A DNA stretch of 6,063 bases from Hyphomicrobiales bacterium (GCA_003567055.1 PXAW01000299.1:1-6063); one strand, 5' to 3'. Positions 1 through 5,517 are shown, counted from the stretch's first letter. Numbers and translations are program-made. Notes: generated from the sequence alone by a model not told the origin.

Positions 1-289
1 GCTTTTCTTCGCGCTCTGGGGCATGGCCACGAAGCTGGCCCTGGCGCTGGCCGTCGGGCTGGCCTTTCCGATCCTGAGTTTCGCGGGTTTCGACGCCGAG
101 GGCGACAATGCGCAGGGCGCGCTCATCACCCTCGTGGTGCTTTATTCGCTGGTACCGGTGATCTTCAAGGGCGCGGCTATCGTACTCATGATTGGATTTC
201 CGATTACGGCCGAGCGCCAGCATGAAATGCGACTGCGCATAGAGCAGTCGGGCATCGAGGAGCGGGACAATGCGAACACGGCCGCGTGA
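1..289 (+). CDS. GPH/MFS-type transporter, C-terminal end (5' truncated)
   Basis: The reading frame is open from base 2, so only the last 95 or so residues are seen. Two hydrophobic segments are visible, roughly fragment residues 1-28 (rich in Ala, Leu and Phe) and 39-67 (from ALITLVVLYSLVP onward). They match the last two helices of a 12-helix carrier. They are followed by a cytoplasmic tail, FPITAERQHEMRLRIEQSG, which resembles the FPLT-x-ERH-x-EI tail of the glycoside-pentoside-hexuronide (MelB-like, MFS_2) family. The protein is an inner-membrane symporter; its substrate cannot be told from this end. Its stop codon overlaps the DUF3833 gene start by 20 bp, so the two are probably co-transcribed and translationally coupled. 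In related clusters such MFS genes accompany lipid-modification and DUF3833 genes, so a sugar substrate should not be assumed. Confidence 0.8.
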   Translation, partial: LFFALWGMATKLALALAVGLAFPILSFAGFDAEGDNAQGALITLVVLYSLVPVIFKGAAIVLMIGFPITAERQHEMRLRIEQSGIEERDNANTAA

Positions 290-899
290 GCATAGCGGAC
301 GCAGCCTGCGCTCCCGCCTCCGGACCTTCGTGATCGTCGGTCTTGCCACCATCGCGATGACAGGATGCAGCAGCATGACACCAGAGGATTTTGCCGGGAC
401 CGAACCGCAATTCCGCCTCGAAGAATTCTTCGAAGGCCAGACGAGGGCCTGGGGAATCTTCGAGGATCGTTTTTCGAACCTGCGCCGGCAGTTCACGGTC
501 GATATCGACGGCAGCTGGGATGGTGAGACGCTGACCCTCGTCGAGGATTTCGTCTATGATGACGGTGAGGAAGAGCGCCGCATCTGGGTGATCCGCCCCG
601 ATGGCGAAGGCGGCTATACGGGCGAGGCCGACGGCGTCATCGGCACTGCGAGCGGGGTCGCGCGCGGCAATGCGGTCAACTGGCAATACCATTTCGATCT
701 CGAAGTCGGCACCCGCAGCTTCAAGGTACATTTCAACGACTGGATGTTCCTGCAACCCGATGGCGAGACCATGATCAACCGGGCCTATGTCACCAAATGG
801 GGTTTCCGGGTCGGCACGGCATCAATCTTCTTCCGCAGGATCGATGGCGAGGAGGGGCAGGCGAGCCGCGCTGTCGGGAATGGAACCGTGGCGCAGTGA
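270..899 (+). CDS. DUF3833 family lipoprotein
   Basis: This 209-residue protein has a basic N-terminus, a hydrophobic stretch (residues 19-30) and a lipobox-like AMTGC with Cys33 as the probable lipidated residue, so it should be a membrane-anchored lipoprotein. The rest is a soluble beta-rich domain. Its last part, NDWMFLQPDGETMINRAYV followed by TKWGFRVG and FFRR, is typical of DUF3833. The biochemical function is unknown. The start at 270 is backed by GAGGAG at 257-262, seven bases upstream. It lies inside the end of the transporter gene, so expression is likely coupled. Family members are repeatedly found beside MFS, NTF2-like, SDR and fatty-acid-modifying genes, which suggests an envelope or lipid role. 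That role is an inference, as nothing catalytic is visible. The tail after the FFRR strand (about 20 residues) looks unstructured. Confidence 0.85.
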   Translation: MRTRPREHSGRSLRSRLRTFVIVGLATIAMTGCSSMTPEDFAGTEPQFRLEEFFEGQTRAWGIFEDRFSNLRRQFTVDIDGSWDGETLTLVEDFVYDDGEEERRIWVIRPDGEGGYTGEADGVIGTASGVARGNAVNWQYHFDLEVGTRSFKVHFNDWMFLQPDGETMINRAYVTKWGFRVGTASIFFRRIDGEEGQASRAVGNGTVAQ

Positions 900-907
900 T
901 GCGCGCA

Positions 908-939
908 CCTTCATCCGGCAAGCTTGCGCCGGATGAAGG
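908..939. terminator. Stem-loop between convergent genes, possible bidirectional terminator
   Basis: Arms CCTTCATCCGGC (908-919) and GCCGGATGAAGG (928-939) are perfect 12-bp inverted repeats around an 8-base loop. The structure begins 9 bases after the DUF3833 stop and covers the last codons and stop of the NTF2-like gene on the other strand. Neither side has a T-tract, so it is not a classical intrinsic terminator. It could block 3' exonucleases or separate the two convergent transcripts. Confidence 0.45.
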
Positions 940-1342
940 CGATGACCCGGCCCAGCACCGGGACATGCAGATAGACCTGGCTGCCCGAATCCCAATGGTC
1001 GAGATGTTCGCTCACGAGACCGTCCTCGCCGAAGCGCACTTCGCTCATCCCCTCGATGCGAAAGGCGCGAGCGCGATAGCTGAATGTGAAATCCCAGCGC
1101 AGATAGGCCGCGTGATCGCCCGCCGCGATATCCGTCACCGTGAAGGACGGCTCCGACAATCCCTCGAACATGTGCCGGAACACGGCGGCCAGCCGCTCGC
1201 GCCCCGCGAAATCGCTGAACGGATCGCGAAAGCGCACATTCTTCGCGACCAGCGCACAGAGCGCATCGATCGTATCGGGCGCCAGCGCCTCATAGGCATC
1301 GGCATAGCGGCGCGCGCGGCTCAATGTCGTATCGCTGTGCAT
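911..1342 (-). CDS. NTF2/SnoaL-like fold protein
   Basis: This 143-residue protein has the cone-shaped alpha+beta barrel pattern of the NTF2/SnoaL superfamily. An N-terminal helical part (RARRYADAYEALAPDTIDAL) is followed by VRFRDPFSDFAGRERLAAVF, then strands with YLRWDFTFSYRA, FRIEGMSEVRF and the HLDHWDSGSQVYLHVPVLG segment. It ends in a basic helix, FIRRKLAG. The fold usually binds small hydrophobic ligands or acts as an isomerase or hydrolase; no specific reaction can be named here. AGGAGGT lies five bases before the ATG. The gene begins 13 bp after the SDR stop, and its ribosome binding site sits in that gap, so the two form an operon. The HWD-G and VPVLG motifs resemble NTF2-like members of ChrR/sigma-E-associated clusters, which is family knowledge rather than proof. 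Confidence 0.85.
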   Translation of the reverse strand: MHSDTTLSRARRYADAYEALAPDTIDALCALVAKNVRFRDPFSDFAGRERLAAVFRHMFEGLSEPSFTVTDIAAGDHAAYLRWDFTFSYRARAFRIEGMSEVRFGEDGLVSEHLDHWDSGSQVYLHVPVLGRVIAFIRRKLAG

Positions 1343-1355
1343 GTCGCACCTCCTG

Positions 1356-2126
1356 TCATTGCCCCGTCATCCGCCGGATGATCGGGAAATAGAGGCCGTA
1401 GGGCAGGCAGCGCATGATCTTCAGCATGAAGGTGAAACGGCGCGGGAAGGTGACCTCGAACCGCCGCGAGGCGAGCGCGGCGACCATCCTCTCGGCAGCT
1501 TTTTCAGCCGTGATCAGAAACGGCATGGGGAATTCGTTCTTGTCGGTCAGCGGTGTCTTGACGAAACCCGGATTGACCAGTTGCAGCGTCAGGCCGAAAC
1601 GGTCGAAATCGAGCTTCAGGCTCTCCGCCATGTTGATCAGCGCCGCCTTGCTCGCCCCGTAGGAGACGGCATTGGGCAGGCCGCGATAACCGCTGACCGA
1701 AGCAACCACCTGCACATGCCCCCGGCCCGCTTCACGCATCGGCGCGAGCACGGCTTTAAGGCATCTTGCGACGGAAACGAGATTGAGATCGATCGTCGGA
1801 CGAAGCGTCTCGTCGGACAAGCTCTCGGCATTGTCGACCAGATAGGTTCCGGCATTGAGGATGGCGAGCGCGATGGGGCCATGCTCGGCGCTGATCGCAT
1901 GCACCCCATCCTCCACCGCAGCGCCGTCGGTGACATCCAGCGCCTGTGCGACGATGCGCCCGGGCAGGCCCTCGGCGCGCTCGGCCAGTGCCGCGAGCTT
2001 GTCGGCGGAGCGCGCGCTCGCGATCACCGTCCAGCCGTCTCTGGCCAGACGCAGGCATACGGCCTCGCCGATACCCTGGCTCGCGCCGGTGACCCAGGCG
2101 ACACCGTCTGACGGGGTTACGGGCAT
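1356..2126 (-). CDS. SDR family NAD(P)-dependent oxidoreductase
   Basis: This is a 256-residue classical short-chain dehydrogenase with all key motifs: TGASQGIG (13-20) for dinucleotide binding, LDVTD with Asp64 near the adenine, NAG (91-93), Asn115, Ser143, and YGASK with Tyr156 and Lys160 as the catalytic pair. NPGFVKT (185-191) follows. Arg39 after the second strand suggests NADPH preference. The C-terminal part (from about 230) is basic and hydrophobic (FTFMLKIMRCLPYGLYFPII) and may associate with the membrane, which fits a lipid-like substrate. The substrate itself is unknown. The frame is open to 2186, but the start at 2126 is chosen because AGGAGG lies six bases upstream and the domain begins soon after. 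It is the first gene of a leftward pair with the NTF2-like gene. Confidence 0.92.
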   Translation of the reverse strand: MPVTPSDGVAWVTGASQGIGEAVCLRLARDGWTVIASARSADKLAALAERAEGLPGRIVAQALDVTDGAAVEDGVHAISAEHGPIALAILNAGTYLVDNAESLSDETLRPTIDLNLVSVARCLKAVLAPMREAGRGHVQVVASVSGYRGLPNAVSYGASKAALINMAESLKLDFDRFGLTLQLVNPGFVKTPLTDKNEFPMPFLITAEKAAERMVAALASRRFEVTFPRRFTFMLKIMRCLPYGLYFPIIRRMTGQ

Positions 2127-2583
2127 GACGGCCCTCCTGCGCTTTGCGGTTCCATGACGATCGCCGGAGCGCCGGGATCGACGCAAGACTCGTTCGAGAT
2201 CGCACCGGCATGTGTGCGCTTGATGATCTGTGCCGCAGGATCAGGCATGGCCAACCATTCTTTGTCTGTTTCCGTTCACAGGGTCACAAGCATGAAGTCC
2301 CGATACGCATCGTTGAAATGCCAGGTTGAGGGACGGCATCGGACGCAGCAGCGATCTTGTTCAAAATGGCGCTGAAAAAGCTGCTTGCAAGCCCCCTCCC
2401 GACCGCCTCGTTACGCTTGGGCGAAAAGACGGGGCGAGAGGGCCGGCGCCGCGACGGTTTGCCCGTGCAGACGGGAATACCGCGATAGGCTCACGATGCC
2501 CGATGGCTTTCCGGAATCCGGCGTTCAGGACAGCGTTTCCGGGCGCGCGCATCAGAATGACGGGTGACAGCCGTTGCAGGCCG
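2127..2583. other. Intergenic stretch between egtD and the SDR gene
   Basis: About 450 bp without a recognisable gene. Short frames occur on both strands, but none resembles a known protein. The best small candidate is a 43-codon - strand frame (2117-2248) that ends across the SDR start, but it has no clear ribosome binding site. A 10-bp palindrome, GCTTGCAAGC, lies at 2383-2392. The promoter of the SDR pair should be here, but I see no confident -35/-10 pair. A TGATCC at 2238-2243 (- strand) resembles the -35 box of ChrR-linked sigma-E promoters but lacks a matching -10 box at the right distance. Confidence 0.5.
2133..2138 (-). promoter_or_regulatory. Ribosome binding site deciding the SDR start
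   Basis: On the - strand the bases read AGGAGG, six bases before the ATG at 2126. No comparable site precedes the longer in-frame start at 2186, whose extra 20 residues are Arg-rich and unlike an SDR N-terminus. Confidence 0.75.
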
Positions 2584-2586
2584 TCA
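2565..2586 (-). terminator. Weak stem-loop at the end of egtD
   Basis: On the - strand RNA, UGACGGCC and GGCUGUCA pair over 8 positions (one G-U) around a 6-base loop. The stem starts at the egtD stop codon itself. There is no strong U-tract afterwards (CCCGUCAUUCUG), so termination here would need Rho, or the hairpin may simply stabilise the 3' end of the egtBD message. Confidence 0.35.
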
Positions 2587-3564
2587 TCCAGCGTCGTCGC
2601 TGCCGGTCTCCTTCGGCGTCAGCATGGTGACGGCGAACCACCCCTCGTCATCGGTCAGGAACTCGGAAACCGTCCAGCCGCTATCCGCCGCCATCTCCGT
2701 CAGGCCCTCGCGGGTATATTTGTGGCTGTTTTCGGTGTGGATGCTCTCACCGGCCTTGAACGACACGGTTTCCGGGCCAAGCTGAACCTCCTGATCGATG
2801 CTGCTCACGAGATGCATCTCGATGCGTGACTTCTCCGCGTTCCAGCGCGCCTCATGCTCGAAACTGTCCGGATCGAAGGCTCCGCCAGCCTCCCGGTTGA
2901 GCCGGGCGAGGATGTTGCGGTTGAACGCGGCGGTCACGCCCTGCGCGTCATCATAGGCCCGCACGAGGACCCGCGAATCCTTCACGAGATCGATGCCGAG
3001 TATGAGGCCGGCAATGCCGGGCCAGTTGCGCACCCGGCGCAGCAGGGCGCGTGCTTCGGGCGGCTCCAGATTGCCCAGGGTCGAGCCGGGAAAGAAGCCG
3101 ACGACGGGGCGCCCGGCCACGATGGCGGGCAGCGTCAGGTCTTCCATCAAGTCGCCGGCGAGCGGCACGACATCGAGACGGGGATAGCTGCGATCGATAT
3201 CCTGCGCGACGGATCTGAGAAAATCCTCCGAGATATCGACCGGCACATAGGTGCCGACGGCGTCCAGCGCGTCGAGAAGGATGCGGGTCTTCGTGCTGGC
3301 GCCACTGCCGAGTTCGACCAGCGCCGTACCCTCCGGTACATAATCCGCGATCACCCCGACATTGTCGCGCAGGACGGCGCGCTCCGTCCGGGTCACGTAA
3401 TATTCCGGAAGCGCGGTAATCTCCTCGAACAAGGCGCTGCCCCGGCTGTCGTAGAACCATTTCGGCTGCAATTCCTTGGGGGTGGCGCGCAGTCCCGCGA
3501 GGGCTTCCCTCAAGAGCTCGGTATTCGCCGTCACCGTCTCGTCCATGCGCGATATCCTGTCCAT
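2584..3564 (-). CDS. egtD: L-histidine N-alpha-methyltransferase (EgtD)
   Basis: EgtD trimethylates histidine to hercynine with S-adenosylmethionine, the first committed step of ergothioneine synthesis in the cytoplasm. The 326 residues are close to the mycobacterial enzyme in length and aligned motifs: KWFYDSRGS (35-43), LPEYYVTRTE (52-61), the SAM loop LVELGSGAS (82-90), GDLMEDL around Asp138, STLGNL with Asn165, and RAYDDAQGVTAAFN with Tyr204. RIEM (Met250) and TENS (Glu278, Ser280) follow. The last four correspond, by my recall of the mycobacterial enzyme, to Asn166, Tyr206, Met252 and Glu282/Ser284, which hold the histidine. Their retention argues for histidine rather than another amino acid. 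The start is one base after the egtB stop (TGAGATG), so the genes are coupled. A second ATG six codons later, with AGGA upstream, is possible. The acidic C-terminal tail after residue 316 looks dispensable. Confidence 0.95.
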   Translation of the reverse strand: MDRISRMDETVTANTELLREALAGLRATPKELQPKWFYDSRGSALFEEITALPEYYVTRTERAVLRDNVGVIADYVPEGTALVELGSGASTKTRILLDALDAVGTYVPVDISEDFLRSVAQDIDRSYPRLDVVPLAGDLMEDLTLPAIVAGRPVVGFFPGSTLGNLEPPEARALLRRVRNWPGIAGLILGIDLVKDSRVLVRAYDDAQGVTAAFNRNILARLNREAGGAFDPDSFEHEARWNAEKSRIEMHLVSSIDQEVQLGPETVSFKAGESIHTENSHKYTREGLTEMAADSGWTVSEFLTDDEGWFAVTMLTPKETGSDDAG

Positions 3565-3565
3565 C

Positions 3566-4816
3566 TCAAAGGTCCCTGGCCAGCCGCAGGCCCATCATCT
3601 GCCAGCGCTGGTGCGGATAGAAGAATGTCCGGTAGGTCGGTCGCATCTGTGCGGCGGGCGTCGCGCAGGAGCCGCCGCGCAGGACCAGCTGGTTGACCAT
3701 GAACTTGCCATTGTACTCGCCGATGGCGCCTTCCGGCGGGCGAAAGCCCGGATAGGGGGTGAACGGACTTTGCGTCCACTCCCAGACATCGCCCCAGGGC
3801 CCGTTGCCGGGGAGCGGACGGAACTGCGATTTTTCGAGAAAATTACCGGTTATGGGCCGATCGCGGAACGCCACCTCCCATTCCGCCTCCGTGGGCAGAC
3901 GCGCACCGGCCCAGCGGGCGAAGGCATCGGCCTCGTAATAGCTGACATGGCATACCGGCGCGTCCGGATTGATGGGCTGGGGGCCGCGCAGGGTGTAGTT
4001 CCACCAGGCATCGTCCTGCTGCCACCAGTAGAGCGGCGTGTCCCAGCCCTCGCGCTGGCGGCAGGCCCAGCCGTCGCTCAGCCAGAGCGCCTGGTTTTCA
4101 TAGCCGCCATCCTCCATGAACCGGATCCAGTCCCGGTTCGTCACCGGCCTTTGCGCGATCGCGAACGGGTCGAGCCAGGTCTTGTGGCGCGGCCCCTCGC
4201 AATCATAGGCGAATCCGTTCCCGTCATGGCCGATCTCGACGAGGCCACCGTCATGCCGGGTGAATTCGAGCGCCACCTCGCCGGTGACCTGCATCGGTTC
4301 GGGAGCGCGATAAGCGGGCAGGAGCGGGTTATGGGAAAGGCCGTGCAGCAGGTCGGTCACGAGCAGTTCCTGATGCTGCATCTCGTGATGGCAGCCGAGT
4401 TCCACCAGTTCCGCGATCTCGTTGCTGTCATCGCGGTCGCTGGCGAGCAACGTCCCGAGCGCCTCATCCACATGGGCGCGATAGGCCATGACCGCCGCAT
4501 TGTCGGGGCGGGAAATCATGCCCCGCTTGTCGCGGGCGTGGCGGGGGCCCGCTTGCACGTAATAAGAGTTGAACAGAAAGGCGAAGCGGTCATCGATCGC
4601 GCGGTAATCCGGGAGATATTTTCTCAGGACGAACTCTTCGAAGAACCATGTCGTGTGCGCGAGATGCCACTTGGCGGGGCTGGCATCCTCCATCGATTGC
4701 AGCATCATGTCTTCCGGTACGAGAGGCGCGACGAGGGCCTCGGTGCGCGCGCGTGTATCGGTGAAGAACGAAGCGGCGTCATCGGGGGCGATGGCGGCGG
4801 CTTTGCTGGTGGTCAT
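3566..4816 (-). CDS. egtB: Ergothioneine biosynthesis sulfoxide synthase (EgtB)
   Basis: EgtB is a non-heme iron enzyme that uses O2 to join hercynine to a thiol donor as a sulfoxide. The 416-residue protein has an N-terminal DinB-like domain with the probable iron ligands His54 (HLAHTTWFFEE), His144 and His148 (HHEMQHQE). A C-terminal FGE-sulfatase-like domain runs from about 187, with LPTEAEWE (307-314), GDVWEWT (342-348), LRGGSCATP (379-387) and the end RWQMMGLRLARDL. Tyr85-Tyr86 (FNSYYVQAGPRH) lie where the Chloracidobacterium type II enzyme has its active-site Tyr93/Tyr94. This suggests cysteine rather than gamma-glutamylcysteine as donor, and no egtA or egtC is nearby. The frame is open to 4966, but the start at 4816 is chosen from GAGGAG seven bases upstream and from the domain start. 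It is the first gene of the egtB-egtD operon. Confidence 0.95.
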   Translation of the reverse strand: MTTSKAAAIAPDDAASFFTDTRARTEALVAPLVPEDMMLQSMEDASPAKWHLAHTTWFFEEFVLRKYLPDYRAIDDRFAFLFNSYYVQAGPRHARDKRGMISRPDNAAVMAYRAHVDEALGTLLASDRDDSNEIAELVELGCHHEMQHQELLVTDLLHGLSHNPLLPAYRAPEPMQVTGEVALEFTRHDGGLVEIGHDGNGFAYDCEGPRHKTWLDPFAIAQRPVTNRDWIRFMEDGGYENQALWLSDGWACRQREGWDTPLYWWQQDDAWWNYTLRGPQPINPDAPVCHVSYYEADAFARWAGARLPTEAEWEVAFRDRPITGNFLEKSQFRPLPGNGPWGDVWEWTQSPFTPYPGFRPPEGAIGEYNGKFMVNQLVLRGGSCATPAAQMRPTYRTFFYPHQRWQMMGLRLARDL

Positions 4817-4823
4817 CAAGCGA

Positions 4824-4829
4824 CTCCTC
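4824..4829 (-). promoter_or_regulatory. Ribosome binding site deciding the egtB start
   Basis: The - strand reads GAGGAG seven bases before the ATG at 4816, inside a purine-rich run AGGAAGAGGAG. The longer frame up to 4966 would add 50 residues rich in Ser, Arg and Pro with no similarity to EgtB, so it is not used. Confidence 0.7.
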
Positions 4830-4876
4830 TTCCTGCTGCGCGATGGCCTGCTGCACGACGAAAATGCATGCGAGAA

Positions 4877-4896
4877 CGTCCCGGTTCCACGGGACG
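4877..4896 (-). promoter_or_regulatory. Perfect inverted repeat in the egtB leader
   Basis: CGTCCCG (4877-4883) and CGGGACG (4890-4896) form a perfect 7-bp inverted repeat around GTTCCA, about 60 bases before the egtB start codon. If the message starts upstream, it is a stable hairpin in the 5' leader; otherwise it could be an operator. No T-run follows it on the - strand, so it is not a plain attenuator. Confidence 0.4.
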
Positions 4897-5124
4897 GATC
4901 AGGAATCACGTTGTGAGGCGAAGCACCAGCGAACCATTGCCGATGAATTGATGTCAATACATACACAATGACGCAGCGGCACTCTGGTGCATTGCAGCTT
5001 CGGTTTTCCGCTGCCCGATGCCTGGAGCACCATGTTCAAAGCGGTTCGGGCCAGGGCGGACACAAAAGCGCCGCTCGCATGGCATGGGCGCGCTCGTATT
5101 CGCGGATCCAACCCGGATACTCAC

Positions 5125-5164
5125 GAAGAAACGGTGCTGCGGCTGAAGAAACGGTGCGGCGGCA
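5125..5164. repeat. 20-bp tandem duplication, two copies
   Basis: Bases 5125-5144 and 5145-5164 are adjacent copies of a 20-bp unit starting GAAGAAACGGTGC. They differ at two positions (18 of 20 identical). Because 20 is not a multiple of three, the duplication shifts any reading frame through it. With one copy removed, the two - strand frames on either side join through the shared peptide AAAPFL. Confidence 0.85.
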
Positions 5165-5256
5165 TGCAAGCGCCATTGCCGCTTCGCCAATCTCGGGTCT
5201 CTTGTGCGCCCCGCCTTCAAACGCGCCATCGAGCGGCGAACATTTCCATTGATGGG

Positions 5257-5319
5257 TCAACGCCGAATGCGCCTGAAGCGGCTCGCCGGCACGGCGGCAG
5301 CCTCCTCGCGTTTCGACAT
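5257..5319 (-). CDS. 20-codon ORF with a perfect Shine-Dalgarno site; small protein, leader peptide or broken gene start
   Basis: The frame encodes MSKREEAAAVPASRFRRIRR and then TGA. It is preceded by AAGGAGGT (5325-5332, read on the - strand), the full complement of the 16S rRNA tail, with an ideal five-base spacing to ATG. It lies about 140 bases downstream of a strong promoter-like sequence. I do not recognise the peptide. It is charged and basic at its C-terminus, with no signal peptide or membrane segment. The stop overlaps a TTG start of a 74-codon frame (TTGA), and the same frame is open for another 100 codons beyond the TGA. It may therefore be a real small protein, a leader peptide coupled to a downstream frame, or the start of a gene truncated by a nonsense or frameshift mutation. 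The ribosome binding site is far better than chance, but the product is uncertain. Confidence 0.4.
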   Translation of the reverse strand: MSKREEAAAVPASRFRRIRR

Positions 5320-5387
5320 CTCTGACCTCCTTCTCATCGAAGATCGGAATACAGCGCGAAAAGCGTTTATCATTACGACTTGAGAAA

Positions 5388-5423
5388 GATTTTGGCGCTC
5401 CCTAGGGGAGTGCAGTCAAAATC
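5388..5423 (-). promoter_or_regulatory. Long imperfect hairpin in the leader of the 20-codon ORF
   Basis: Outer arms GATTTTG (5388-5394) and CAAAATC (5417-5423) enclose inner arms GCGCTCCC (5395-5402) and GGGAGTGC (5406-5413) around TAG, with a 3-base bulge (AGT, 5414-5416). The inner stem has one G-T pair on the + strand (an A-C mismatch on the - strand). It lies between the leftward promoter and the ORF at 5319, so it would fold in the 5' leader. The - strand continues TCTTTCTC, a modest pyrimidine run, so attenuation is conceivable. Confidence 0.45.
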
Positions 5424-5468
5424 TCCAATACCTTGATATATAAGCGTTTTTCCCGCTGCCTGACCGAG

Positions 5469-5497
5469 ACGGTATGCATAATGTTATGCACTGTCAA
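5469..5497 (-). promoter_or_regulatory. Leftward sigma-70-type promoter
   Basis: On the - strand TTGACA (5497-5492) matches the -35 consensus at all six positions. It is followed by a 17-bp spacer and TACCGT (5474-5469), a weak -10 box with three matches. The start point would be near 5462, which gives a leader of about 140 bases to the ORF at 5319. It may also feed egtBD about 650 bp downstream. The poor -10 box with a perfect -35 box fits a promoter that needs activation. Confidence 0.5.
5475..5490. promoter_or_regulatory. 16-bp palindrome filling the promoter spacer, probable operator
   Basis: TGCATAA-TG-TTATGCA is a perfect 7-bp inverted repeat with a 2-bp centre. It occupies 16 of the 17 bases between the -35 and -10 boxes. 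A dimeric repressor bound here would block RNA polymerase, or a MerR-like activator could reshape the spacer. The regulator cannot be named from the site. Confidence 0.55.
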
Positions 5498-5503
5498 CTG
5501 CGA

Positions 5504-5517
5504 AATCAGCGCTGATT
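5504..5517. promoter_or_regulatory. 14-bp perfect palindrome upstream of the -35 box
   Basis: AATCAGCGCTGATT reads the same on both strands. It ends six bases before the TTGACA box of the leftward promoter, a position suited to an activator or a second operator. It differs in sequence from the 16-bp palindrome, so two proteins may bind. Confidence 0.45.

Larger units (their letters stand above)
4830..5256. other. Non-coding or decayed stretch upstream of egtB
   Basis: About 430 bp with open frames on both strands but no recognisable protein. On the - strand two overlapping frames (4954-5229 and 5036-5260) both pass through the 20-bp tandem duplication. The first continues the frame of the 20-codon ORF beyond its stop. 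The second starts with TTG overlapping that stop and contains a helical-looking REYPGWIREYERAHAMRA segment. One reading is the remains of a small gene; another is that none is coding. Apart from the inverted repeat at 4877-4896 and the duplication I see no other feature. Confidence 0.4.

Noticed and set aside
797..1381. A 194-codon + strand frame over the DUF3833 end and the NTF2-like gene
   Set aside because: It overlaps two better-supported genes, and its product has no family resemblance.
1341..2111. A 256-codon + strand frame opposite the SDR gene
   Set aside because: The - strand frame carries the complete SDR motif set with a good ribosome binding site, so the + strand frame is a shadow.
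2238..2243. TGATCC as a ChrR/sigma-E-type -35 box for the SDR operon
   Set aside because: The six bases match, but no suitable -10 motif is present at the required distance.
2366..2490. A short + strand frame starting MALKKLLASPLP
   Set aside because: No ribosome binding site, no recognisable similarity and an Arg-rich C-terminus; likely chance.
2854..3696. A 280-codon + strand frame opposite egtD
   Set aside because: Antisense to EgtD, whose motifs are conserved throughout; low-complexity Ala/Gly/Arg composition without a recognisable domain.
4878..4896. GGAAC within the egtB leader as a general-stress (EcfG) promoter
   Set aside because: The required CGTT is not 16-18 bases away; the sequence is better explained as the loop of the inverted repeat.
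3476..4951. A 491-codon + strand frame opposite egtB
   Set aside because: It is the antisense shadow of egtB and egtD, which have full catalytic motifs. The + strand product shows no family pattern, and long antisense frames are expected in GC-rich genes.
4929..4957. TTGACA on the - strand (4957-4952) as an egtB promoter
   Set aside because: The -35 box is perfect, but at 16-18 bases no acceptable -10 box follows (GTTCGC at 17), so it is not called.
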